Shown here: positions 26,896 through 34,335 of the stretch, one piece after another | How the letters are laid out: every line of letters begins with the position of its first letter | How positions within the stretch are numbered: the stretch's first letter is position 1 | NCBI GenBank assembly: GCA_030523825.1 | Contig: JAUNHU010000010.1 | Location: forward strand, 1-51,744 | Length of the DNA: 51,744 nt | Origin: Lautropia sp. | Lineage (GTDB): Bacteria > Pseudomonadota > Gammaproteobacteria > Burkholderiales > Burkholderiaceae_E | Reading direction: 5' to 3' | Notes under the pieces: model-generated | The model's database searches: none | What the model was told of the DNA's origin: nothing | The model's input: the letters and a program-made list of their open reading frames with translations, nothing else | Program-made: the position numbers and the translations under genes

Positions 26896-27290
26896 GATTC
26901 CTGCACTCCAATCAGCGAATTCAGTTGTTGGGCCAGCAGACGCACATCGGCATCGACCGGGACGGGCTGGGCCCCATGTTCATGCAGCGCGCGCACCAGC
27001 CGGTCGAGCGCCCCGATGCCGGGCAGAACCGGCCCGTAAAACAGCACCTGGCTGCCGGCCGTCACCAGCAGCGTCGGGAAAGTCTCGATATCGAGATCAC
27101 CCACCAGCTCACTGTCTCCCTCGACATCGAGCCAGACGAAGGTCGTGTCGGGGAAACGCTGTGCCTCGGCACGCAGCAGATCCTCATAGCCGCGACAGGT
27201 TCCGCACCACGCGGCGCACAGGCAGGCGACCGTCATGCGGGAGGGGCCGACGGCAGGCCGGTGGACAATGTTCAGACGGGTTGGTGGCAT
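26892..27290 (-). CDS. Thioredoxin-like protein
   Basis: This 132-residue thioredoxin-fold protein has active site AAWCGTC (Cys29-Cys32) instead of the classical WCGPC, then a cis-Pro segment ETFPTLLV. No signal peptide is visible with the ATG at 27290, so it is presumably cytoplasmic. The frame is open further upstream, to 27401, but that part is not thioredoxin-like. The site before the ATG is weak. It overlaps the AsmA-family gene by four bases and is the first gene of this two-gene unit. A thiol-disulfide role for AsmA is not known; the link is genetic only. Confidence 0.82.
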   Translation of the reverse strand: MPPTRLNIVHRPAVGPSRMTVACLCAAWCGTCRGYEDLLRAEAQRFPDTTFVWLDVEGDSELVGDLDIETFPTLLVTAGSQVLFYGPVLPGIGALDRLVRALHEHGAQPVPVDADVRLLAQQLNSLIGVQES

Positions 27291-27464
27291 TTTGGCATGG
27301 ACATCCTGTTCCCGATTATAAAAGCCTGCGTACACCTCCTCCGTCGGACGCCCGTCTTGCCACAATGACCGCCTGATCCTGTCGCCGATGCCAGCAAACA
27401 ACAGATCGGCGACAAAGGCGTTTTCTTACACCCGCGCACAAACGTGAACGAGTCGACAGACAAC

Positions 27465-27914
27465 ATGCTTGCCCGCCCCGATGATCCCATCATCACCCAT
27501 AGCCTGATGGAAATCATGGAGGCAAAACTGTTTCTGACACCCACACTCTATGTTGACGGGACCAAGCTGGCTTTCGTCGGCCCCATCGAAGCAGGCCGCG
27601 AGGCCGAGACCTTCGCCACCCTGCTCACCTTCACCACCTTCACCGAGCGCGTCGAAAGCGTCATCGACCACGCCTACTCGGCCGCCTGTGCCGAAACAGG
27701 CGTATCCCAGCGCCTGGACGAAGACCGCTGGTACGACGTGGCCCGCGAATACTTCGAGGAATACCTCGAACAGCTCGAAGGCGCTCCGCTGGCCGTGCTG
27801 TCGGCCAATCTGGCCTGGCTGGATGAACACTTCTTCGGCCGTCACGGCGGCTACGAAGACGCCCGCATCATGATCGAACGCTACCTGACCACCCGCGGCA
27901 AGCCGCTGCACTGA
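27465..27914 (+). CDS. Hypothetical acidic protein
   Basis: I do not recognise this 149-residue protein. It is rich in Glu, Asp and aromatic residues and appears mostly helical, with no membrane segment or signal peptide. ITHSLMEIMEAKLFLTP and ERYLTTRGKPLH mark its two ends. GTG 27444 would add seven residues; neither start has a clear ribosome-binding site. It is divergent from the thioredoxin-like gene and is followed by a strong hairpin. Codon usage matches its neighbours and the reading frame is intact, so I regard it as real. Confidence 0.65.
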   Translation: MLARPDDPIITHSLMEIMEAKLFLTPTLYVDGTKLAFVGPIEAGREAETFATLLTFTTFTERVESVIDHAYSAACAETGVSQRLDEDRWYDVAREYFEEYLEQLEGAPLAVLSANLAWLDEHFFGRHGGYEDARIMIERYLTTRGKPLH

Positions 27915-27930
27915 CTGGAAAAGCCGTTCC

Positions 27931-27962
27931 AGCACGGCAGTGTCTTGCGACGCTGCCGTGCT
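27931..27962 (+). terminator. Hairpin downstream of the acidic-protein gene
   Basis: AGCACGGCAG (27931-27940) pairs perfectly with CTGCCGTGCT (27953-27962), 16 nt after the stop codon. Only a TTCG follows, so it is a likely but not ideal intrinsic terminator. Confidence 0.5.
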
Positions 27963-28089
27963 TCGCAGCCCCTCCTCTGTCACGCCACTCCGGACGCCGC
28001 ACCGGATTGCGGCCACGCTCACCCGCATCACACGGTGAGCGCGAAACACCACCGGCTGACGACACCCGACAAATGTCACGCCGGCGGCT

Positions 28090-28117
28090 CTTGAAATCCT
28101 CGAACTTCCCCCCAGAT
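28090..28117 (+). promoter_or_regulatory. Sigma-32 (heat-shock) promoter candidate
   Basis: CTTGAAA (28090-28096) matches the sigma-32 -35 element exactly. After 13 nt comes CCCCAGAT (28110-28117), one mismatch from the CCCCATNT -10 consensus. It precedes the small heat-shock gene with a predicted leader of about 120 nt. Confidence 0.72.
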
Positions 28118-28211
28118 TGGAAACGTGGGCGCTGCATGGTGCGGGCCCACGGGCCAGCTTCGCCAGCCAACACCGCGCCGGTACCGGCACAGGCAGAAGC
28201 TGCCACTTCCC

Positions 28212-28233
28212 TATCGCTTGAACATCGAGGATA
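28212..28233 (+). promoter_or_regulatory. ROSE-like RNA thermometer hairpin at the Shine-Dalgarno site
   Basis: TATCGCTT (28212-28219) can pair with GAGGATA (28227-28233) around loop GAACATC, leaving G28216 bulged. The T-C-G-C-T core fits the U(U/C)GCU signature of ROSE elements, which pairs with the ribosome-binding site around a bulged G and melts on heating. GAGG (28227-28230) is the ribosome-binding site, 11 nt before the ATG. The structure is predicted by hand. Confidence 0.6.
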
Positions 28234-28241
28234 TGCACATC

Positions 28242-28724
28242 ATGAACCAGTTCGACTTCGCCCCGCTCTACCGTTCGGCCATCGGCTTCGACCGCCTTGC
28301 CCGCATGCTGAACAACGCCACCCGCAGTGACGCTCAGCCCAGCTACCCGCCCTACAACATCGAGATCGCCGGCGAAAACGCCTACCGCATCACGATGGCC
28401 GTGGCTGGCTTCGACCGCGCCGAAATCGACATCGAGGTCGAGCAGGATGGCCTGAAGATCACGGGTCGCAAGCAGCCGCAGGAAACCCAGCCCACCTACC
28501 TGCACCGTGGCATCGCCGCACGTGATTTTTCCCATCGCTTCCAGCTCGCCGAGCATGTCCGCGTGGTGGGCGCCTCGATGCACAACGGCCTGCTGAACAT
28601 CGACCTGGTCCGCGAGATTCCCGAAGCGATGAAACCGCGTCGCATCAACATCAGCGAAGGCCCGCAGGTGGCCCAGGTCAGCAAGCCGCAACCGGCTGAC
28701 GTGATCGAAAACCAGGCCGCCTGA
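28242..28724 (+). CDS. Small heat-shock protein, Hsp20/IbpA type
   Basis: The 160-residue alpha-crystallin-domain chaperone is of the IbpA type. It starts with MNQFDFAPLYRSAIGFDRLA, contains YPPYNIEIAGENAYRITMAVAGF, and has GLLNIDLVREIPEAMKPRRI with the near C-terminal IxI-like motif. It holds unfolding proteins for refolding by DnaK/ClpB. ATG 28242 was chosen over ATG 28233 because the GAGG site would be only 2 nt from the latter. A sigma-32-like promoter and a ROSE-like leader precede it, and a strong terminator follows. Confidence 0.93.
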   Translation: MNQFDFAPLYRSAIGFDRLARMLNNATRSDAQPSYPPYNIEIAGENAYRITMAVAGFDRAEIDIEVEQDGLKITGRKQPQETQPTYLHRGIAARDFSHRFQLAEHVRVVGASMHNGLLNIDLVREIPEAMKPRRINISEGPQVAQVSKPQPADVIENQAA

Positions 28725-28897
28725 TCACACGGGACGCGCCTGCGCAACCGGATGGCGCCGTTCCGGCCATCCGGCCCCGGTGGAAAACACCGGCCCCGGG
28801 TGGCACGCCGGCCGGATCCCTTTCGGGGTGAAGCATTCCGCAAACCGGCCAAATCACGCGGAAACCATCACGGCCCTCCTCTGCACAGCCCCAAATG

Positions 28898-28935
28898 AAA
28901 AAGCGCTCCAGCCTCATGAAGGCGGAGCGCTTTTT
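28898..28935. terminator. Bidirectional Rho-independent terminator
   Basis: AAAAAGCGCTCC (28898-28909) pairs with GGAGCGCTTTTT (28924-28935), extended by GCC/GGC. It has T-tracts in both directions and sits between the convergent small heat-shock and NYN-domain genes. Confidence 0.92.
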
Positions 28936-28956
28936 CCATGTACGAACAGACGAACG

Positions 28957-29904
28957 TCAGCCGTTCTCGCTGAGTTCGGCGCGCAGCCGGTCACGGGCGA
29001 AATTCTTCTCCGCGTTGGTCAGCTTGCCGTGCCCCAGATCGGCATAGATGTGATGGATGAGCAGGCGATCCAGCGCCGGGTCAATCCGGCGGCTGGTCGG
29101 GTCAACGTCCGCGCACAGGCCGGCCTGTTCCTCGACGAAGACCTTCACCGACTCGATGATCTGCTGGCGGCTGGCATCGTCGAGCGGCGTGTGCTCGTTG
29201 CGCGCCGACGGATACATCGAGGACTCGCTCTGCGGAAAGCCGCCCGTGATGTACGGGTCGCGCAGGTTGGTGGCCGTAACCGGCGAAAAGGCGCTGCTGA
29301 AGGAAGACGGCTGCGGACCGTCGGAGTCACCGGCTGCCGGCGGCGCATAGCGCATCACGGCCGACAGGTCGTACACCCCCAGGCGTGCCACCCGGTCGGC
29401 CCGACTGGTGATCTCGAAACTCTGGCGGTGCGACACGCCCAGCTTGGCATCCTCGACGCCAATGACTGCAATGCGCACGCCCTTCTTCTGGGCCATCTCG
29501 ATGCCAATGGCAAAGTCGCCATCGCCGGTGACCAGCGCCGCATCGCTGATGGCCCCGTTCCCCGCCAGCTCGATCAGGTCGGTCACGATGAGGGAATCGA
29601 CCCCACGCTGCTGGCCCGCCGCATTGACAATGCCGGCCCGGAAATGCACATCCGGCAGCTCGGCAATGGCGCGCTGGTGCGGCGACAGACCGCTGGCCAT
29701 CACGCCGTCATACCAGTACACGCGCAGCAGCTCGCGCGTGGTCAATCCCAGCGCGGTGCGCGTCTTGTCCAGCAGCAGGTTGATCAGCGCTGCCGGGTTC
29801 ATCACTTCCAGATGATGGCGCTTGGTGGAGGCGCGCTCACTGACAATCTCTGCCGACTGATGCAGCAGATAGCCAGCATCCACCATGACGACGAAACGAT
29901 CCAT
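28957..29904 (-). CDS. NYN-domain (PIN-like) putative ribonuclease
   Basis: The N-terminal half is a NYN/LabA (DUF88-type) domain. Candidate metal-binding acidic residues are Asp9 in MVDAGY, Asp103 in GVDSLIV and Asp128/Asp130 in TGDGDF. The C-terminal 130 residues are not recognised; they contain a Ser/Pro-rich stretch and then a helical segment (RQQIIESVKVFVEEQ). Length is 315 residues. NYN domains are PIN-like RNases in proven cases, but many bacterial members are untested. ATG 29904 has GGGA 6 nt upstream; an in-frame TTG at 29916 is less likely. Confidence 0.82.
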   Translation of the reverse strand: MDRFVVMVDAGYLLHQSAEIVSERASTKRHHLEVMNPAALINLLLDKTRTALGLTTRELLRVYWYDGVMASGLSPHQRAIAELPDVHFRAGIVNAAGQQRGVDSLIVTDLIELAGNGAISDAALVTGDGDFAIGIEMAQKKGVRIAVIGVEDAKLGVSHRQSFEITSRADRVARLGVYDLSAVMRYAPPAAGDSDGPQPSSFSSAFSPVTATNLRDPYITGGFPQSESSMYPSARNEHTPLDDASRQQIIESVKVFVEEQAGLCADVDPTSRRIDPALDRLLIHHIYADLGHGKLTNAEKNFARDRLRAELSENG

Positions 29905-30200
29905 ATCGAATCCCAATAAGTAATCTAACTAGTGCGGGGTGGTCTGGCGATTATCTGGAATGATGAACGGGCCGGGAAATACGTGCACGCCGTGAACCAC
30001 CGTTATTTGTTGTCCGAACAGTTCTCTCGCGCAGGCACATGGCGGCCCCATGTCAACACATGACACACGACGGGCCATCGAAGCTACCCCCTGCAACCCG
30101 CAGCCCGGAAGCCAGCCGACGCGCCCCGCGCGAAGAACGGGTCCGCCATCATTCCCCGGCAGACCGTCATGCAATTGGACACGATCATTCATGATCTGTA

Positions 30201-30214
30201 TTGATCAAGATCAG
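30201..30214. promoter_or_regulatory. FNR-type box candidate
   Basis: TTGAT-CAAG-ATCAG matches the FNR consensus TTGAT-N4-ATCAA at 9 of 10 positions. It lies about 300 nt upstream of the NYN-domain gene on the minus strand; the next plus-strand gene starts about 650 nt away. No promoter was identified around it. Confidence 0.4.
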
Positions 30215-30315
30215 TGCCCGGCCTCGTGCGTTCCCCTGGCGCAACGCGGTTACTTTCTTGACCCCAAGGTACCGTGAAGGCCACTTCCGGGCAGGACGTG
30301 CATGATGCCGGACAT

Positions 30316-30339
30316 GAAAAAGCCACCTCACAGGTGGCT
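30316..30339 (-). terminator. Rho-independent terminator of tRNA-Ser
   Basis: AGCCACCT (30321-30328) pairs with AGGTGGCT (30332-30339) around CAC. On the minus strand TTTTTC follows. It lies about 65 nt past the tRNA 3' end. Confidence 0.88.
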
Positions 30340-30404
30340 CTAGACGACGTGGCTCTGATGGAGGAAGGCTTCACGGACGAACCGGGCTCTCACTTCCGGA
30401 CAAT

Positions 30405-30492
30405 TGGCGGAGGCGGTGAGATTCGAACTCACGAACGGTTGCCCGTTGCCGGTTTTCAAGACCGGTGCAATCGACCACTCTGCCACACCTCC
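30405..30492 (-). tRNA. tRNA-Ser (anticodon UGA)
   Basis: The 88-nt gene is read on the minus strand. The acceptor stem GGAGGTG pairs with CGCCTCC, with one G-T pair. The anticodon loop CTTGAAA gives anticodon TGA, and a long variable arm marks type II tRNAs. The T loop is GTTCGAATC, discriminator G, and the CCA end is encoded. It reads UCA and, by wobble, other UCN serine codons. Confidence 0.97.
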
Positions 30493-30866
30493 GCTGGCCT
30501 GAAACTGCGCTGCTGCGCATGCCCCGACACGGCGACACATGAAGGACCATTGAAGCCCCGGAACCTGACCGGAAGGCAGCATGACAGGAAGGAGCCCAAC
30601 ACTGGCAATGCCAGGTCGCGCCACCCCCCCTGCGCCAATCTCCCGCTGCCCGAGCAGCCAGCCACAGCATGTGATAGCGGCGGATTGTAACCCACCCTTG
30701 GCAAAAACCCGAATCTTCCAGCCGGAAGCGAATTGAGACTATCATCCCCAGACGATTCCCGTCTGCAGCCCACGACCCTCGCAACCCCTGCGCGCGAACT
30801 CACTCCCACCAGACGGTCTGGCGTCGCTCTCCAGCCCGGCCGGTGGCGTTTCCGCCCTGTCCTTTT
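30493..30866. other. Intergenic region between tRNA-Ser and the GT9 gene
   Basis: This 374-nt divergent space has no gene. It must hold the tRNA-Ser promoter; TACAAT on the minus strand at 30684-30689 is a possible -10 without a good -35. It should also hold the promoter of the glycosyltransferase. Nothing else stands out. Confidence 0.5.
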
Positions 30867-31952
30867 ATGAACACATCCGGGACTTCACGCCCCAGGCCCC
30901 GTCCACTCCTGATCCGTTTTGGCGCCTTGGGTGATCTGGTTCTGATCCAGCCGCTGATCCGTCAGCTTTCGGCGCGATACGGTGCGCCCGTGGACATCCT
31001 CGCGGCCGGTGGCTGGGTGCGCAAGCTCTACGAGGGCCAGCCCGGTGTGGGCGAGATTCTGGTACTGGCAAAGCGCAAGCTGCCCTACTGGCTCAGTGCC
31101 GAGAAGAAGGCCCTGGTTGCACGATTGACCGAAGCCGGGCCACGCCCGGTCTGGTATTGCGACACCCAGGAAAGTCTGCTGCCGCTGCTGGCACGGGCCC
31201 ACCTCTCGCCCGACCACATGGTGCGTGCGCACATCGAGGGCTTTGGCGACGACAACGAGCATCTGGTGGAGTTTGCGCACCGGATGGCTGCCGTGGTGCC
31301 ACCGGCATTCCAGCATCTCGATCTGCCCCCGCCGCTCCCCGAACAGGACCCGTCGCTGGAGATTTCCGACGCGATGGCCGACGATGTCGAAAGTTGGCTG
31401 CAAGGCCACGGCTGGGCCGGCAAGCCACTCCTGCTGCTGCAGGTGGGCAATCGCCGCACCATGCGCACTGGCTTCCGTCGCAAGATGGCCACCAACACCA
31501 AGTGGTGGCCCGAGGCCAACTGGGCAGCCATCATCCGCATGCTGTCAGAGCGGCATCCCGATGCCGTCATCCTGCTGACCGGCGCCCCCCCAGAGGCCGA
31601 CCTGAACGACGAGCTGCTGCGGCTCGCTCAGGTGAACAATGCCTTCAATGTGGCCAACGAGCTGCCCATCCCGCGCCTGCTGGCACTGCAGGCGCGCGCC
31701 AGCGGCATGATCTCGGTCGATACCGGCCCGGCCCACACGGCAGCAGCCGTGGGCTGTCCGCTGGTGGTGCTGTTCGGCGTGGCCAATCCCGTGCATATCC
31801 GCCCCCGCGGCGGCAACACGCCGGTGCTGGTGCTTCAGGGCGAGCGCAACGGCAAGCCCGACATGACGGCCATCACCGTGGATGAAGTGGTGCATGCGTG
31901 GCAGCGGCTGCCGCTGCGTGGTCTGTCTGCGCCCTCGCACGTCACGGGCTGA
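30867..31952 (+). CDS. GT9-family glycosyltransferase (heptosyltransferase-like)
   Basis: The 361-residue protein shows the GT9 pattern: PLLIRFGALGDLVLIQPLI at the N-terminus and ISVDTGPAHTAAAVGCPLVV in the nucleotide-sugar-binding half, ending in FGVANPVHIRP. It is distinct from waaC in this window and may transfer a second heptose or another LPS core sugar. The acceptor cannot be told from sequence. ATG 30867 gives the usual N-terminus; a GTG at 30843 is in frame. No clear ribosome-binding site precedes either. Confidence 0.82.
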   Translation: MNTSGTSRPRPRPLLIRFGALGDLVLIQPLIRQLSARYGAPVDILAAGGWVRKLYEGQPGVGEILVLAKRKLPYWLSAEKKALVARLTEAGPRPVWYCDTQESLLPLLARAHLSPDHMVRAHIEGFGDDNEHLVEFAHRMAAVVPPAFQHLDLPPPLPEQDPSLEISDAMADDVESWLQGHGWAGKPLLLLQVGNRRTMRTGFRRKMATNTKWWPEANWAAIIRMLSERHPDAVILLTGAPPEADLNDELLRLAQVNNAFNVANELPIPRLLALQARASGMISVDTGPAHTAAAVGCPLVVLFGVANPVHIRPRGGNTPVLVLQGERNGKPDMTAITVDEVVHAWQRLPLRGLSAPSHVTG

Positions 31953-32019
31953 GCCCCGCCCCACCCGCAGCACGGCACCAGCCGTGGCAATCCGTTCCCA
32001 CCATAAATAACAGGGGACG

Positions 32020-32046
32020 GCGCCGGAAAACCCTCCGCCGGCGCCC
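32020..32046. terminator. Hairpin between convergent genes
   Basis: GGCGCCGG (32020-32027) pairs with CCGGCGCC (32039-32046). It sits between the convergent GT9 and Nudix genes. No proper T-tract follows on either strand, so intrinsic termination is uncertain. Confidence 0.4.
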
Positions 32047-32060
32047 GCCCCCGTCAATTC

Positions 32061-32723
32061 TCAGCGCAGATCGAAGGCCGGCCAGGGCAGCTTGCCCTCG
32101 TCGAACATCTGCAACCAGTGCACGGCCAGCTGTGTCTTCACATCAAGCAAACGATGGGCACGCAGCTCATCCACCAGCCAGCCCAGCGTCACCCATTCGA
32201 TCTCGACGAACTCGCCCGCATCCAGATCACGCGGCACCTGCTTCAGGTCGCGTGCCAGGTAGATGTCCATCACCTCATTGGAAAAGCCGATGGCCGGGTG
32301 AATGGTGGTCAGCCAGGCCCAGCTGGCAGCCTCGTAGCCGGTTTCCTCGATCAGTTCGCGCCGGGCTGTCGTGAGACTGTCCTCACCCGGGTCGATCTTG
32401 CCCGCAGGAATCTCGACATAGACCCGGCCGGGGCCATAGCGGAACTGGCGTTCGACCAGAATGCGCCCGTCGTCGGCGATGGGTACCATTGCGGCAGCAC
32501 CGGGGTGCACGACAAACTCGCGGCTGTTGCTCGACCCGTCGGGCAGACGGGCCACATCCCGGCGAAGCTTCAGGAACTTGCCCTGATAGACCACCTCGCG
32601 TTCCAGCGTGCTTTCGGCCAGCGTTGGATGCAGGCGATGCACATCGGGGTCGATGTGGTCGGTGGACTCGGTGGTGCCGGGCAAGGGGGCACGAGCCGGC
32701 GTGAAGGCTTTCTGACTGGACAT
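32061..32723 (-). CDS. Nudix hydrolase, ADP-ribose pyrophosphatase type
   Basis: The 220-residue protein has a full Nudix box, G-KIDPG-E-DSLTTA-RREL-I-EE-TGY, within GKIDPGEDSLTTARREL. Upstream lies the ADP-ribose-pyrophosphatase-like EREVVYQGKFLKLRRD and HPGAAAMVPI. Such enzymes hydrolyse ADP-ribose to AMP and ribose 5-phosphate. The N-terminal 35 residues are an extension of no recognised function. It follows nuoN by 81 nt, an arrangement I recall from other Burkholderiales, and may share the nuo transcript. Confidence 0.9.
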   Translation of the reverse strand: MSSQKAFTPARAPLPGTTESTDHIDPDVHRLHPTLAESTLEREVVYQGKFLKLRRDVARLPDGSSNSREFVVHPGAAAMVPIADDGRILVERQFRYGPGRVYVEIPAGKIDPGEDSLTTARRELIEETGYEAASWAWLTTIHPAIGFSNEVMDIYLARDLKQVPRDLDAGEFVEIEWVTLGWLVDELRAHRLLDVKTQLAVHWLQMFDEGKLPWPAFDLR

Positions 32724-32804
32724 GGGCGCTCCGTGGTTAAGCGATGCCGCTATTGTGCACCGCTCAACCCCGCCCGGCCAGAATGACGGGCCTCAGCCCA
32801 ACGA

Positions 32805-34322
32805 TCAGCCCAGCGCCCAGGCGCTGCCAATGGCGTTGATGCAGAGTGCCATCAATGCCCCGGGGAAAATGCCCAGCAGCAACACCGCCAGACCATTGGC
32901 CGCCATCAGCCCACGGGCACCGGCATCCACCTCGATGGCGCTCTCGTCTTTCGGTGTGTCGAACACCATCACCTTGATGACGCGGATGTAGTAGAAGGCG
33001 CCCACCAGCGACATCAGCACCGCATACACTGCCACCCAGGTATAGCCGGCGCCGATGATCGACTTCAGCACGGCCAACTTGGCATAGAAGCCCACCAGCG
33101 GCGGAATGCCGGCCAGCGAGAACATCAGCAGCACCATCACGCCTGCCAGCCAGGGGCTGCGACGCACCAGCCCCGCAAGATCACCGATTTCCTCGGCCTC
33201 GAAGCCTTCGCGTGCCAGCAGCTGGATCATGCCGAAGGTGCCCAGCGTGGTCAGCACGTAGGTAATCATGTAGAACAGGCTGCTGCCAAAGGCATAGCGC
33301 TGCGCCTCGTACTGATCGACTGCTGCCAGCCCCGGGGCCACCGAGCCATAGAAGCCCGCCACGCCCAGCAGCACGAAGCCCACCTGCGAGATGGTGGAAT
33401 AGGCCAGCATCCGCTTCAGGTTGGTTTGCGCCACGGCCAGGATGTTGCCCACGCCCAGCGACAGCACGGCCAGAATGATGAGCATCATCTGCCAGTGCTG
33501 CGACACGTCCACCAGCGACACGCCCAGCAGGCGGAACATCAGCGCGAAGGCAGCCAGTTTCGGGCCGGCAGCCACCATCAGCGTGGTCACGGTCGGCGCG
33601 CCGTGATAGACATCGGGCACCCACATGTGGAAAGGCACGGCACCCAGCTTGAACGCGAGGCCCGCCACGATGAACACCAGCCCGAAGGTCATGATCATCG
33701 GGCTTGCCATGCCCTCATGCACGCGCACCATGATCTCGAAGATCGACAGCGAGCCGGTGGCACCGTAGAGCATCGACATGCCATAGAGCAGGAAGCCTGA
33801 AGCCAGCGCACCCAGCACGAAATACTTCATCGCCGCCTCGGTGCCCTGCTGCCACTCACGGCGCAGCGCAATCACGGCGTAGAGTGCCAGCGACATCAGC
33901 TCCAGGCCCAGATAGAGCACCAGCAGGTTGGCGCCGGAGATGAGCACCATCTGCCCGAGCAGCGAGAACAGCGCCAGCGCGTACAGGTCCGTCTGACGCA
34001 TCGGACGCTCACGCACGTAGCGGCGCGCATAGACGATGATCGAACCCGTGGCGATGATGGCGCAGATCTTCAGCAGATGCGACAGCCCGTCGGCCACGTA
34101 CATCTCGCCGAAGGCAAACTGATGCCCCTGCCCCGTCTGCCAGAGGACGGCCACGAACGGCGGCACCAGCATGGCCAGCGCCATCAGGTCGGCCCGGATG
34201 GCCGACTTCTTGCCGAACAGCGCTTCGGTCAGCAGGAAAAACGCAATGCCAAGCGTGAGCAGGATTTCCGGTGCCAGCGCGGCCAGATTGAATGTGTGCG
34301 GTGAAAGTGGAGTCACGGCCAT
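32805..34322 (-). CDS. nuoN: NADH-quinone oxidoreductase subunit N
   Basis: This is a Mrp-type antiporter-like membrane subunit of complex I that takes part in proton pumping. The 505-residue protein has about 14 hydrophobic helices and the conserved KLGAVPFHMWVPDVYHGAP and KRMLAYSTISQVG with functional lysines. It is the last gene of the nuo operon and follows nuoM by 13 nt. Length and organisation are normal. Confidence 0.96.
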   Translation of the reverse strand: MAVTPLSPHTFNLAALAPEILLTLGIAFFLLTEALFGKKSAIRADLMALAMLVPPFVAVLWQTGQGHQFAFGEMYVADGLSHLLKICAIIATGSIIVYARRYVRERPMRQTDLYALALFSLLGQMVLISGANLLVLYLGLELMSLALYAVIALRREWQQGTEAAMKYFVLGALASGFLLYGMSMLYGATGSLSIFEIMVRVHEGMASPMIMTFGLVFIVAGLAFKLGAVPFHMWVPDVYHGAPTVTTLMVAAGPKLAAFALMFRLLGVSLVDVSQHWQMMLIILAVLSLGVGNILAVAQTNLKRMLAYSTISQVGFVLLGVAGFYGSVAPGLAAVDQYEAQRYAFGSSLFYMITYVLTTLGTFGMIQLLAREGFEAEEIGDLAGLVRRSPWLAGVMVLLMFSLAGIPPLVGFYAKLAVLKSIIGAGYTWVAVYAVLMSLVGAFYYIRVIKVMVFDTPKDESAIEVDAGARGLMAANGLAVLLLGIFPGALMALCINAIGSAWALG

Positions 34323-34335
34323 GTCTCGCCTGGTC

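Larger units (their letters stand above)
27915..28241 (+). other. Leader region of the small heat-shock gene
   Basis: These 327 nt hold no gene. In order they contain the 3' hairpin of the acidic-protein gene (27931-27962) and a second perfect 8-bp dyad CGCTCACC/GGTGAGCG (28016-28041). A sigma-32-like promoter follows, then a transcribed leader of about 120 nt with several hairpins, among them GGCAG-AAG-CTGCC at 28192-28204. The leader ends in the ROSE-like hairpin over the ribosome-binding site. Confidence 0.65.
29905..30404. other. Intergenic region between the NYN gene and tRNA-Ser
   Basis: This 500-nt stretch has no credible gene. It contains an FNR/CRP-like dyad at 30201-30214 and the tRNA-Ser terminator at 30316-30339. 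A 264-nt open frame on the minus strand (29929-30192) has no recognisable family and no ribosome-binding site. Confidence 0.6.

Noticed and set aside
24418-27039. 873-residue plus-strand open frame opposite the AsmA-family gene
   Set aside because: Shadow of the AsmA gene; no ribosome-binding site and no recognisable domain.
28016-28041. CGCTCACC/GGTGAGCG dyad as a separate operator
   Set aside because: It is a perfect 8-bp dyad but lies about 50 nt upstream of the heat-shock promoter with no T-tract; there is no basis to assign a role, so it is only mentioned in the region entry.
29929-30192. 87-residue minus-strand open frame between the NYN gene and tRNA-Ser
   Set aside because: No ribosome-binding site, no homology I can recognise, and composition unlike the real genes.
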